From Deltaproteobacteria bacterium (GTDB lineage: Bacteria > Myxococcota_A > UBA9160 > UBA6930), in the NCBI GenBank assembly GCA_028817435.1, contig JAPPPQ010000023.1, forward strand, positions 246,836-310,835: a DNA stretch of 64,000 nt, written 5' to 3'. Made by a program: the position numbers and the translations under genes. The notes under the pieces were generated by a model. That model had not been told where the DNA came from, did not search any database, and worked only from the letters and a program-made list of their open reading frames with translations. Positions 10,713 to 19,174 of the stretch are shown one piece after another. Numbering within the stretch: the first letter of the stretch is position 1; every line of letters begins with the position of its first letter.

Positions 10713-11834
10713 ATGCAAACGAAGCTCGCGCGGGAAATGGGCCTGGAGTTTCCCATCTTTGCCTTCACTCATTGCCGCGATGTGGCCGCCGCCGTCTCCA
10801 AGGCCGGCGGTTTGGGCGTGCTAGGCGTGGCGGGCCACTCGCTGGGCGCGTTGCGCATGGAGCTGGAGTGGATCGAAAAGGAAGTGGGCGACAAGCCCTA
10901 CGGCGTGGATCTGCTGCTGCCCACCAAGTTCGCCGGCAGCGAGCGCGGCGGCTTCGACGAGGCGCAGCTCGACGAGCGCGTGCCTGAACAGCACCGGCGC
11001 TTTCTGAACGACCTGCTGGTGCAGCACGATGTGCCGCCGCTGCCGCCGCAGACCCGATTGTCCCGCGAGTTTTCCGTCGGCTACGAGCAGCAGCGCGAGG
11101 TAATTGAGCTGCTCTTCGAGCACCGCATTTCGCTGATTGCCAGCGCCTTGGGGCCGCCGCCCGCTTGGATGATTGAGCGGGGCCGCGCGCAGGGCGTGAA
11201 GGTCGCCGCCCTGGCCGGTACCCGAGAGCACGCGCTGCGCCACGCCGAGGCCGGCGCAGATATTGTGGTGGCGCAGGGCTACGAAGCGGGCGGCCACACC
11301 GGCGAGATTTCCACCATGGTGCTGGTGCCCGAGGTGGTGGACGCCGTTTCGCCGCTGCCGGTGCTGGCCGCGGGGGGCATTGGCAACGGCCGCCAGGTAA
11401 CCGCCGCCTTGGCGCTGGGCGCGCAGGGCGTGTGGACCGGCTCGCTGTGGCTCACCACCGAAGAGGCCGAGACGCATCCCGTCGTCAAGCAGAAGTTTCT
11501 GAAGGCGGGCAGCGGCGACACGCTGCGCTCGCGCTCGCTCACCGGCAAGCCCGCGCGGCAACTGCGCAGCGCCTGGACCGACGCCTGGAACGATCCCGGC
11601 AACCCCGATCCGCTGCCCATGCCGCTGCAGGGCCGCCTGATCCGCGAGGCGCAAGAGCGCATTTCGCGCACCGCGCACAAATCGCCCGGCGCAGAGCAGC
11701 TCATCAATTACTTCGTCGGCCAAATCGTCGGCTCCATGAACCAGGTGCGCTCCGTGCGCAGCGTCGTCGAGGAGCTGGTGCAGCAATACGCCGACACCAT
11801 GGAACGCCTGGACCACTGGGCAGAGGGGGAGTAG
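10713..11834 (+). CDS. Nitronate monooxygenase-like FMN flavoprotein
   Basis: A 373-residue TIM-barrel flavoprotein. Visible family segments are VSKAGGLGVLGVAGHS near the N-terminus, GADIVVAQGYEAGGHTGEIST (FMN phosphate region, about 180-200) and VLAAGGIGNGRQVTAALALGAQGVWTGS (about 212-240). Enzymes of this class oxidise nitronates or act as NADH-quinone reductases. In acyl-CoA degradation clusters a relative is very often the last gene, its role there being unclear. An AAGGAG site precedes the ATG by six bases. It closes the operon that starts at the enoyl-CoA hydratase; the next 150 bases carry no gene and lead into the restriction-modification island. Confidence 0.88.
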   Translation: MQTKLAREMGLEFPIFAFTHCRDVAAAVSKAGGLGVLGVAGHSLGALRMELEWIEKEVGDKPYGVDLLLPTKFAGSERGGFDEAQLDERVPEQHRRFLNDLLVQHDVPPLPPQTRLSREFSVGYEQQREVIELLFEHRISLIASALGPPPAWMIERGRAQGVKVAALAGTREHALRHAEAGADIVVAQGYEAGGHTGEISTMVLVPEVVDAVSPLPVLAAGGIGNGRQVTAALALGAQGVWTGSLWLTTEEAETHPVVKQKFLKAGSGDTLRSRSLTGKPARQLRSAWTDAWNDPGNPDPLPMPLQGRLIREAQERISRTAHKSPGAEQLINYFVGQIVGSMNQVRSVRSVVEELVQQYADTMERLDHWAEGE

Positions 11835-11941
11835 CCGCGCGGATTGGCTGTTTGGCCCATGGGGAAAGGGGCTGCGCCATTTTCTCCGCGTCCGGGCGCG
11901 CGGGAGCCTCGCCGGGGCCATCCGGCCTTGCCTGAATGCTA

Positions 11942-11983
11942 ACTTTAGTCTGTCGAATTGTAGTTATCAGCCACCGATAGTCT
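11942..11983 (+). promoter_or_regulatory. Possible C-boxes upstream of the restriction controller gene
   Basis: Three short related elements end in AGT(C/T): ACTTTAGTC at 11942, TTGTAGTTATC at 11958 and CGATAGTC at 11976. They resemble the GACTnnnAGTC repeats bound by controller proteins of type II restriction systems. No Shine-Dalgarno sequence lies before the ATG at 11991 (the bases there read CTCCTCC, the wrong polarity), as is common for leaderless controller transcripts. The binding-site assignment is inference. Confidence 0.4.
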
Positions 11984-11990
11984 CCTCCGT

Positions 11991-12203
11991 ATGAAGCGCC
12001 AGGTGCTGGTCGAATTCGGGCAGAAAGTCCGCGAGGAGCGAGTGCGGCAGGGGTTGTCTCAAGAGGAATTGGCGGCCCGCGCAGGGGTTCACCGCACCTA
12101 TATCGGAATGATTGAGCGCGCCGAGAAGAACATCACGCTTGAGAGCATCGAAAAGATCGCAACGGCGCTGAACATCCGCATCGCGGATTTCTTCGAATCA
12201 TGA
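11991..12203 (+). CDS. XRE-family regulator, likely restriction-modification controller (C) protein
   Basis: A 70-residue, single-domain helix-turn-helix protein. The HTH runs from about residue 8 to 65, with recognition-helix region LSQEELAARAGVHRTYIGM followed by IERAEKNITLESIEKIATAL. Size and sequence match the C proteins that delay expression of a nuclease until the methyltransferase has acted. The stop codon overlaps the nuclease start (ATGA at 12200), so the two are translationally coupled, the normal C-R arrangement. Base composition is visibly more AT-rich than the flanking metabolic genes, supporting acquisition as part of a mobile restriction island. Confidence 0.88.
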   Translation: MKRQVLVEFGQKVREERVRQGLSQEELAARAGVHRTYIGMIERAEKNITLESIEKIATALNIRIADFFES

Positions 12204-13153
12204 GCCTCCTCGAAGAATTGCAAGCTCTCGCAAAGGGTGACATTGAAGTCCTCGGCTTGGAAGAGCACACGAAGGCTGGCGAAAAGTATATCGCCGTCCG
12301 GTTTTCCTATGCGAACCAGAAGCCTTGGGACGGATTTGTCCCTTATTTCTATCGGAGGACGGGCCTCTTCCTGGAGGATCCCGAATACATTATTCGGCAC
12401 CTCGAAGCGGTGCACCAGGCACTCAAAAAGGAGAACGCCAAAAAGTGGGTGAAGACGGAGAAGAAATTGTGGAAAGACAAGCACTCAGGAAAGGATGTGA
12501 CAAAGGAATTCTTTGACAAGCTTCTCAATTTGTCTTGGAATTGCACTCGCAGCGACCTGCCCACAAATTCGAATTGGGGGAGGAGGATTCAAGCCATAAA
12601 AGAAATGGGATACACCATTGCCACTGACACGAAGAGGTACAATTCCAAGCTGAAGAAAAATACGACGCACGTCATTCTCTTGCCTCTTGAAAGGTGGCAC
12701 ACAACCGGGTATGAGACGATCGGCCCGAAATTGAGGGAGCGGATAATAAAAGTCTTGGGTAGCTACGATGCCTACGAGGGGAAGATCAGGCCGTCGCACG
12801 CACTTCTCCCGGACCACAAATTTCCCGAGATCAGTTGGGATCATGAAACCCGGCAGGAAAATCCGGATGATATGAGCGATGAGGAGATACGCAGAAAATT
12901 TCAGCTGCTGGACAATCAGCGGAATCTCCAAAAGCGGGAAGCCTGCAGGAAGGTTCTCGAAACTGGAAACCTCGGAACCATTTTCGGTATTGAATACCAT
13001 ATGAATGGTGACGGAAAATGGCCCGAAGGCGTTCCGAAGCGTGGGAGTGAATCTGAGGAGGGATGGAAGTTGTGCCCTTGGTATGACATAGAGGCGTGGC
13101 GTAGGTCTCTGAATGAATTTCTGAGAAAGAACAGGGCAAAGAAGGGTAGCTAG
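12200..13153 (+). CDS. Type II restriction endonuclease, HNH-like
   Basis: I assign this 317-residue protein as the nuclease from context and from a C-terminal HNH-like region. LLPDHKFPEI supplies an Asp-His pair (205-206), LLDNQRNLQKREACRK supplies a middle asparagine and basic residues (236-251), and a Cys/Trp-rich end (GWKLCPWYDIEAW) follows. The first 200 residues are lysine-rich and unlike the neighbouring genome in codon use. It lies between the controller gene (four-base overlap) and a convergent cytosine methyltransferase whose stop is only four bases away. The recognition sequence cannot be read from the protein. A non-nuclease role is unlikely given the C-R-M order. Confidence 0.75.
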   Translation: MSLLEELQALAKGDIEVLGLEEHTKAGEKYIAVRFSYANQKPWDGFVPYFYRRTGLFLEDPEYIIRHLEAVHQALKKENAKKWVKTEKKLWKDKHSGKDVTKEFFDKLLNLSWNCTRSDLPTNSNWGRRIQAIKEMGYTIATDTKRYNSKLKKNTTHVILLPLERWHTTGYETIGPKLRERIIKVLGSYDAYEGKIRPSHALLPDHKFPEISWDHETRQENPDDMSDEEIRRKFQLLDNQRNLQKREACRKVLETGNLGTIFGIEYHMNGDGKWPEGVPKRGSESEEGWKLCPWYDIEAWRRSLNEFLRKNRAKKGS

Positions 13154-13157
13154 TGAT

Positions 13158-14264
13158 TCAATTCTTTTCCCTTTCCAGTTGGGAAACCATTGCGAGCCCG
13201 ATGTTTTTGGCCAAAAGGCATGGAATTGCGTTTCCGATTTGCCAGTAGGCCCGCTTCATTGTCCCCGAGAAAATGAAGTCGTCGGGGAAGGTCTGTAGCC
13301 GGGCGAGCTCTCGCGCCGAAATAACTCGATTCTTTTCGTAATGGATGTGAACTCCCCCATGATTCTCTTTGGCGGTCATGGAGGGGACTCCCCGGTATTG
13401 GCGCTTCCATGCGTCACGAAAGGTTTCATACAGGGAGCCGCCGGGTGGAACTCGAGAAATGCGCTCTTCCATCGCACGAGAATGCTTCGTCCATTCGTGA
13501 TTGATGGAGCGGTTGGGAGGGATATCCTTCAAATCGTCAATCGCAGATTCTATTGACAGGTAATCCGCCTTGGCGAGCTGCTCTTTGGGGTATGGGTTGG
13601 GATTTCCGATTCGATTCCCAATGAAAAAAGCCCTGGTTCGCAATTGCGGGACGCCAAAGGTCGCAGCTTCAAGTATTCGGACGCTAGTTCCGCTGTATCC
13701 CAGCGACTCGAATTGTCGCAATATCTCTCGATACACACGGCCTCCCTGCATTGTGAGAATTCCCGGAACATTCTCCATTACGATATACCAAGGGTTTAGA
13801 GATTCAACGACTCTCATGAATTCTCTGAACAGTTGATTCCGTGGATCGTGGGGATTTCTCAATCCTGCAACCGAGAATCCCTGGCACGGAGGGCCGCCGC
13901 AGACAATGTGAACGCATCGCTTCCCTACGATCTTTTTCATCCGCCTGTTTGAGAAATGCTCAATCATCCCTTCGTAGTGAAAGCTCTCCGGGAAATTGCA
14001 CCGGATGGTGCTGGAGGCGTCTCGATCAATCTCGACACTCAAGATCTTGTTCAATCCGGCTTGCTTGAATCCGAGGGAAAGCCCGCCGGCGCCAGAGAAG
14101 ATGTCCACGAAATTGAAAGGCGTTTGCTGCCTGTCCATTCCCGTGGTGTTGATTTCCGTCCAGTTTCGGTTCAGCAGATCGTTGTCGAGTTGCCTTTTGA
14201 GCGTGCTGTACCTGCTGATGGCGTTTTTGGCCCCCGCTTCCCGGGGCTTCAAGATTTTCGGCAT
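13158..14264 (-). CDS. DNA (cytosine-5-)-methyltransferase
   Basis: A 368-residue C5-methyltransferase with the canonical motifs in order: motif I VDIFSGAGGLSLGF (about 53-66), the catalytic motif IV GGPPCQGFSVAGLRNPHDPRN with Cys127, motif VI MENVPGI (163-169), motif VIII RTRAFFIGNR, and motifs IX-X RELARLQTFPDDF and YWQIGNAIP. The variable target-recognition region between VIII and IX is short. The ATG at 14264 has a purine-rich GGGGAGAGG upstream; a longer frame to 14372 runs through GC-rich non-coding DNA and is not used. It protects the host from the convergent nuclease by modifying cytosine in the shared site, which is not known. Confidence 0.95.
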   Translation of the reverse strand: MPKILKPREAGAKNAISRYSTLKRQLDNDLLNRNWTEINTTGMDRQQTPFNFVDIFSGAGGLSLGFKQAGLNKILSVEIDRDASSTIRCNFPESFHYEGMIEHFSNRRMKKIVGKRCVHIVCGGPPCQGFSVAGLRNPHDPRNQLFREFMRVVESLNPWYIVMENVPGILTMQGGRVYREILRQFESLGYSGTSVRILEAATFGVPQLRTRAFFIGNRIGNPNPYPKEQLAKADYLSIESAIDDLKDIPPNRSINHEWTKHSRAMEERISRVPPGGSLYETFRDAWKRQYRGVPSMTAKENHGGVHIHYEKNRVISARELARLQTFPDDFIFSGTMKRAYWQIGNAIPCLLAKNIGLAMVSQLEREKN

Positions 14265-14370
14265 CGAGTGGCCTCTCCCCCTGACTGCTAACCATGGTAT
14301 ACGAATGCCCCCCGAGGCCGCAAGTGCTTGCGGGGCAGGCCCCGTGCTAGCCTGGGGGAGGAGGTTCACC

Positions 14371-15918
14371 ATGGCGAATTACCAGCGAGTGGAAAGCGGG
14401 GCGGAGCCGGGCGGGGTGGGGCGGCGCTATCGCGTCAGCAGCCCGGTGGATTTGCAGCCCATCGGCGAGTTTGAGGCGGCGAGCCGCGAGGCGGTGCGCG
14501 GCGCGGTGGAGCGCGCGCGCAAGGCGCAGCGCAGCTGGGCCGGGCAGAGCTTTGCGGCCCGCGCGGCGCTGATGCAGCGGCTCATCGAGGTGTTCGTGGA
14601 GCGGCAGGACGAGATGATTGACTGCGTGGTGCGCGAAACCGGCAAGGCCCGCGCCGAAGCGCTCGCCATGGAGGTCTTCGCGCCCTGCGTCACCGCCGCC
14701 TACTACGCCAAGCGCGCGGCAGAGTTTCTGCAGCCCGAGCAGCGCACGCCGGCCGGGCTCATGCGCTTTGCCAAGAAGCTCACGCTCATTTACAAGCCGC
14801 TCGGGGTGGTGGGGCTCATTACGCCGTGGAATGCCCCGGTGGTGCTGGCGGTGAACCCGCTGGCCCAGGCGCTCATGGCGGGCAACGCCGTGGTGCACAA
14901 GCCCAGCGAGGTGACGCCTTTCTCCGCCATGCTCATTGAGGAATTCACCCGGGACGCCGGTTTCCCCGAGCACCTTTACCAGGTGCTGCAGGGCGACGGA
15001 CAGACGGGGGCGGATTTGATCGAGGCGGGGGTGGACAAGATCTCCTTCACCGGCTCGGTGGCCACGGGCCGCAAGGTGGGCGAAGCCTGCGGGCGCAATC
15101 TCATTCCGGCCACGCTGGAGCTCGGCGGCAAGGACGCGATGATTGTCTGCGCCGATGCAGATTTGGACCGCGCCGCCGAGGGCGCGGTGCGCGGCGCGTG
15201 CTGGAACAGCGGCCATTACTGCTGCAGCACCGAGCGCGTCTATGTGCCGGAGCCGGTCTACGAGCCCTTTGTGCAAAAGGTGGTGGCGCACGCCTCGGCG
15301 TTGCGGCAGAGCGGCGAAGAGCCCTTCGATGTGGGCGCGGTGTTCTGGGATCGGCAAATGGAGATCATCGAATCGCACATGGCCGATGCCAAGGCGCGCG
15401 GCGCGAAGGTGCTGGTGGGCGGCCGCCGCAATCCCGACCTGCGCGGCAGCTACTTCGAGCCCACCGTGCTGGTGGATGTGAATCACGAAATGCAGATTAT
15501 GCAGCGCGAGACCTTCGGCCCCATTGTCGCCATTCAGAAGGTGCGCGACGAAGACGAGGCGCTGCGCCTGTCCAACGATTCCGAATACGGCTTGGGCGGC
15601 AACATTTGGACCACCGATGTGGAGCGGGGCCTGCGCCTCGCCGCGCAGATGGAAACCGGCGGCGTCTGCATCAACGATATGACCATGACCTACGGCATTC
15701 CCGAAGCGCCCTTCGGCGGCGTGAAATCCAGCGGCATTGGCCAGGTGAACGGCGCGCAGGGCATTCGAGGCTACTGCCACGCGCACCCCATTGTGGTGGA
15801 CCGCAAAACCCGGGGGCCGCTGCAGGGCGGCTACCCCTACACCGAAAAGGGCAGCGCCGGAATGCGCAGGCTCATGCACCTGCTGTTTCGCACCCGCCTC
15901 GGCCGCCTCTTCACCTGA
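14371..15918 (+). CDS. NAD(P)-dependent aldehyde dehydrogenase
   Basis: A 515-residue aldehyde dehydrogenase superfamily member. The Rossmann and active-site elements are in place: LITPWNAPVV (about 149), KPSEVTPFS (177), FTGSVATGRKVG (226), catalytic-base glutamate in LELGGKD (Glu250) and the nucleophile in NSGHYCCSTERV (Cys284), then ETFGPIVA and PFGGVKSSG. A strong GGGGGAGGAGG ribosome site precedes the ATG. It would oxidise an aldehyde to the acid. It starts just right of the restriction island and may be the first gene of the plus-strand run that ends with fatty acyl-CoA reductase at 23.2 kb; a role in fatty aldehyde removal would fit but is inference. Confidence 0.93.
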   Translation: MANYQRVESGAEPGGVGRRYRVSSPVDLQPIGEFEAASREAVRGAVERARKAQRSWAGQSFAARAALMQRLIEVFVERQDEMIDCVVRETGKARAEALAMEVFAPCVTAAYYAKRAAEFLQPEQRTPAGLMRFAKKLTLIYKPLGVVGLITPWNAPVVLAVNPLAQALMAGNAVVHKPSEVTPFSAMLIEEFTRDAGFPEHLYQVLQGDGQTGADLIEAGVDKISFTGSVATGRKVGEACGRNLIPATLELGGKDAMIVCADADLDRAAEGAVRGACWNSGHYCCSTERVYVPEPVYEPFVQKVVAHASALRQSGEEPFDVGAVFWDRQMEIIESHMADAKARGAKVLVGGRRNPDLRGSYFEPTVLVDVNHEMQIMQRETFGPIVAIQKVRDEDEALRLSNDSEYGLGGNIWTTDVERGLRLAAQMETGGVCINDMTMTYGIPEAPFGGVKSSGIGQVNGAQGIRGYCHAHPIVVDRKTRGPLQGGYPYTEKGSAGMRRLMHLLFRTRLGRLFT

Positions 15919-16059
15919 GCGCCGGGGGCGGCGGCGGCCTGGGGAATCGGCGAAACCGATGGTAGCGATAGCGAAAAAGGGGGCGGCAAGGGCTTGACGC
16001 GGCGGCGGCGGCTGGACAAAAATAGGCGGGGCTGCGAAGCGCAGCGGGAGGCTGCCGTG

Positions 16060-17277
16060 ATGCGAGAAGCCGGGCGGGCCGGGCGAGCCAAGCGGGCAGG
16101 ACGGGCCGGGAGCGCGCGGGCCGGGGCCGATGGGCGGCGCGGGCGTGCGCGCTGGCTGTGCGGGGCGCTGGCGGCGGTGCTGGCCTGCGGGCTGGGCGCT
16201 GGGCCGGGCCGGGCCGAGGTGGAGCTTCCCGTGCCGCCGGGCGTGCTGCCGCCGGAGGTGCCGGAGGACAACCCGCTCAGCGCCGCCAAGGTGGCGCTGG
16301 GGCAGAAGCTCTACTTCGACACTCGGCTTTCCACCGATGGCACGGTGGGTTGCGCCACCTGCCACAATCCCCGCACGGGCTTTGCAGATGCCCGGGGCCG
16401 CACCTCCGCCGGCGTGGGCGGCGCGCTGGGGCCGCGCAACTCGCCCACGGTGCTGAACGCCGCCTTTTTGCTGGAGCAGTTTTGGGACGGGCGCGCCGAG
16501 GGGCTCGAAGCGCAGGCGCTGCAGCCTTTGGTGAACGCCATCGAGCACGGCTTCGCAGATCACAATGCCTTTGTGGCGAAGCTGCGCGGCCTGCCGGAAT
16601 ACCGGCCGCTGTTCCGGGAGGCTTTTGGCAAAGGCGCCATTACCGCCGAGCGCGCGGCGCAGGCCATCGCCAGCTTTGAGCGGACGCTGATTTCCCTGAG
16701 CGCGCCCATTGACCGCTTTCTGGCGGGAGATGCGTCTGCGCTTTCGGCAGCGGCGCGGCGCGGCTGGACGCTGTTCAACGGCAAGGCGCGCTGCAACAAC
16801 TGCCACGGCCATGTGGAATCGCTGCCGACCTTCAGCAACGAGGATTATCACAACCTGGGCGTCGGCATTGACAAGCTCGACCTGGCGAAAATTGAGCGGC
16901 AGGCGCAGGCCGCGCTGGCCAGGGGCGAATCGCCGGAGCAGGTGGTGGCGGGGCTCGGGCTCCCCGATGCAGAGGCCAGCGAGCTCGGGCGCTTTGCGGT
17001 GACCGGCGAGCTGCAGCACCTCGGCGCGTTCCGCACGCCGCCGCTGCGCAATATTGCCCTCACCGCGCCCTATATGCACGATGGCAGCGAGGCCACGCTG
17101 GCCGATGTCATGGAGCTCTACGACCGGGGCGGCAACGCAAACCCCCGGCTGGATGGCGGCATTCTCGTGCTGGAGCTCACCGCGCGCGAGAAGGCCGATT
17201 TGGTCGCGCTGATGCGGGCCTTCACCAGCGACGACCTGCAGCGCTTCGATCACCTCAAAAAGCTCGTGGCCGACTGA
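16060..17277 (+). CDS. Diheme cytochrome c peroxidase/MauG-family protein, exported
   Basis: The protein (406 residues from the ATG at 16060) has a basic N-terminus and a hydrophobic export segment (about 31-50) ending AGPGRA. Two c-heme motifs follow: CATCH (98-102) and CNNCH (245-249), with LYFDTRLSTDGTVGCATC and the distal region APYMHDGS typical of bacterial diheme peroxidases and MauG. It would sit in the periplasm and reduce peroxides or perform protein oxidation. The upstream TTG at 15994 is disfavoured because 16060 has a GGGAGG site. It heads a group of four consecutive genes for exported proteins, which suggests a joint periplasmic redox function. Confidence 0.88.
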   Translation: MREAGRAGRAKRAGRAGSARAGADGRRGRARWLCGALAAVLACGLGAGPGRAEVELPVPPGVLPPEVPEDNPLSAAKVALGQKLYFDTRLSTDGTVGCATCHNPRTGFADARGRTSAGVGGALGPRNSPTVLNAAFLLEQFWDGRAEGLEAQALQPLVNAIEHGFADHNAFVAKLRGLPEYRPLFREAFGKGAITAERAAQAIASFERTLISLSAPIDRFLAGDASALSAAARRGWTLFNGKARCNNCHGHVESLPTFSNEDYHNLGVGIDKLDLAKIERQAQAALARGESPEQVVAGLGLPDAEASELGRFAVTGELQHLGAFRTPPLRNIALTAPYMHDGSEATLADVMELYDRGGNANPRLDGGILVLELTAREKADLVALMRAFTSDDLQRFDHLKKLVAD

Positions 17278-17297
17278 GCCGCGCCTGGAGGAACACC

Positions 17298-18434
17298 ATG
17301 TACCGGAACAACCTGACGAAGAAGGAGATTGAGCGGCGCTTTGCCGAGCGCAGCGACGAGGACAGCGCGCGCATCCGCTCGCTGCTCAACTGCGACCGCC
17401 GCCAGTTTTTGCGCACCTCGCTGGAGTTCGCCGGCATGGCCGCCGCGGCCAGCCTGGTGCCGCTGCACAGCTTCCAGCTCGTGAATGTGGCCCACGCCGC
17501 CGAAGACGGCGGGGGGGGCTTCCGCTTCGCCTACATTTCCGACACGCATCTCTACGACCGCGGCATGAACCACCGCTTCGTCAAGGCGGTGCTGAAGGCC
17601 GTCGAGGATGTGAACGCCATGGACCCGCAGCCGGACTTCGTGCTCTTCGGCGGCGACCTGGCGCAGCTCGGCAAGCCCGGCGAGCTTTCGCTGGGCAAGC
17701 AGTTGCTGAACGAAGTGCGCGCGCCGCTCAAGATGATTGTCGGCGAGCACGACTGGTATCTGGACCTGGGAGAGAAGTGGCGCGAGCTCTTCGGCCGCGA
17801 CTACTACTCCTTCGACCACAAGGGCGTGCACTTCGTGGTGCTGAACAGCGTGGTGGAAAAGGACTTCTGGACCGAAAAGGGCTACACCCCCGAAGAGCGC
17901 ATGGCCATTGTCGCCGGCCTGGACGATTCGCGGCAGAGCCCCTTTGAGGTGGGCGAGGAGCAGCGCGATTGGCTGCGCTCCGACCTGGAGCAGGTGAACC
18001 GCAAGACGCCCATCGTCGTGTTCTCCCACTCGCCGCTCTACAAGCTCTACCGGCCGTGGAACTTCTGGACCGACGACGCCGAAGAGGTGCAGGCGCTGCT
18101 CCGCCGCTTCAAGACGGTGACGGTGCTCCACGGGCACACCCACCAGCTTCTCACCAACCGCATCCGCAACATCCACTTCCACGGGTTGCTCTCGACGGCC
18201 TGGCCCTGGCCCTATGCGCCGGAGGGCCTGCCCAACTACACCGTGCAGATGAACCGCGCCGATCCCTTCGACCAGTTCGATGGCTGCGGCGACGGCAGCG
18301 TGGAGGTGCTGGCGAGCGGCCGCGTGGACAAGCACTACAACCTGTGGTCGCAGAACCCGCGCACGGTCACGGCGGCGCAGCTCGCCTCGGGCAAAATCCC
18401 GGGAGCGCGCGGCTACGACGGGCCTGCTTACTGA
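17298..18434 (+). CDS. Tat-exported metallophosphoesterase (calcineurin-like)
   Basis: A 378-residue protein with a late twin-arginine signal, CDRRQFLRTS near residue 32, followed by a hydrophobic stretch and AHA cleavage-like site. The metallophosphoesterase signature is mostly intact: YISDTHLYD, FGGDLAQLG, GEHDWY, FSHSPLY and LHGHTHQ. In the third block the usual asparagine of GNHD is glutamate (GEHD), changing a metal ligand. A run of eight G at 17511-17518 encodes glycines after the signal. Metal-dependent folding before export fits the Tat route. It lies 20 bases after the diheme protein and 35 before the cytochrome, so the three are probably one transcript. The substrate is unknown. Confidence 0.87.
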   Translation: MYRNNLTKKEIERRFAERSDEDSARIRSLLNCDRRQFLRTSLEFAGMAAAASLVPLHSFQLVNVAHAAEDGGGGFRFAYISDTHLYDRGMNHRFVKAVLKAVEDVNAMDPQPDFVLFGGDLAQLGKPGELSLGKQLLNEVRAPLKMIVGEHDWYLDLGEKWRELFGRDYYSFDHKGVHFVVLNSVVEKDFWTEKGYTPEERMAIVAGLDDSRQSPFEVGEEQRDWLRSDLEQVNRKTPIVVFSHSPLYKLYRPWNFWTDDAEEVQALLRRFKTVTVLHGHTHQLLTNRIRNIHFHGLLSTAWPWPYAPEGLPNYTVQMNRADPFDQFDGCGDGSVEVLASGRVDKHYNLWSQNPRTVTAAQLASGKIPGARGYDGPAY

Positions 18435-18469
18435 AACCCGGAAAATTCACCCATCCATTGGAGGGCGCG

Positions 18470-19174
18470 ATGAAGCGAAATCTCGTGATTGCCGGTTGCT
18501 TGTTGCTGGCGGGCCTTGCGGCCCTGGTTTTCGAGGTGAATCCGCGCGGCGAAGACGCGCGGCACGGCCTGGTGGGCGCAGACGAGTGGGCCTCCAGGGC
18601 CGTCTGGGCCTGCGACCGGCGCAAGTTGGTGGTGGTGGAAGGCGTGCGCCCGGACCAGAAAATCCCGCCCGCCCGCGCGCAACTCGTCGCCGATCTTCTC
18701 ATGGATCTGATGCGCTACTGCGACCAGGAGATCACCGCCAAGCTCGAGGTCTCCGAGCGCATCACCGTCGCGGCAAACGGCCTGGTGTATGAGGACTATG
18801 TGGTGGGCGGGCCGCTGCCCATCGTCCCCGCCCGCTACGGCGCGCCCACCCGGCGCGAACAGCGCATTTGGGCCGCCGAGCTCGCCAAGCTGGTCAGCGA
18901 GGGCGACCGCCTCTTCCACAGCGACGAGATCGGCAAGAACGGCGTCGCCTGCGCCATGTGCCATCCCCACGCCGTCGGCACCCATCCCGAAACCTATCCC
19001 AAGTTCCAGACGCAGTTGAAGCAGGTGGCGTTGCTGCGCGACATGGTGAACTGGTGCATTGCCAACCCCATGGAGGGCGACGAGCTGGCTCACGACGATC
19101 CGCGCATGAAGGCGCTGGAGGCCTACATCATCGCCCAGCGCGCGGGCAAGGTGCTGGAATCGGGCAAGCACTGA
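18470..19174 (+). CDS. Monoheme c-type cytochrome, membrane-anchored or exported
   Basis: A 234-residue protein starting with a short hydrophobic segment (residues 4-21) that is either a signal peptide or a membrane anchor. One heme motif, CAMCH, lies at 161-165 within LFHSDEIGKNGVACAMCHPHAVGTH. The heme-side architecture recalls SoxA/TsdA-type cytochromes, but the N-terminal 130 residues are not recognisable to me; two other cysteines (Cys48 and Cys84) lie there. GGAGG precedes the ATG. Its position between the metallophosphoesterase and an outer-membrane barrel suggests it passes electrons to or from the diheme protein; that partnership is inferred only from adjacency. Confidence 0.8.
   Translation: MKRNLVIAGCLLLAGLAALVFEVNPRGEDARHGLVGADEWASRAVWACDRRKLVVVEGVRPDQKIPPARAQLVADLLMDLMRYCDQEITAKLEVSERITVAANGLVYEDYVVGGPLPIVPARYGAPTRREQRIWAAELAKLVSEGDRLFHSDEIGKNGVACAMCHPHAVGTHPETYPKFQTQLKQVALLRDMVNWCIANPMEGDELAHDDPRMKALEAYIIAQRAGKVLESGKH

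Noticed and set aside
14293-14305. GTATAC site upstream of the aldehyde dehydrogenase as a fourth operator of the GntR regulon
   Set aside because: It reads GGTATACGA and lacks the CAA flank shared by the three accepted sites; a six-base match alone is expected several times by chance.
14347-17253. Very long open frame on the minus strand opposite the aldehyde dehydrogenase and diheme peroxidase genes
   Set aside because: In this GC-rich DNA long antisense frames are expected; its protein is Ala/Arg/His-rich without motifs, while both plus-strand genes carry full catalytic motifs and ribosome sites.
17511-17518. G8 run in the metallophosphoesterase gene as a further slippage tract
   Set aside because: Eight bases is short for switching and is plausible for consecutive glycine codons in GC-rich DNA; likewise the C8 at 29667-29674 in the xdhC gene.
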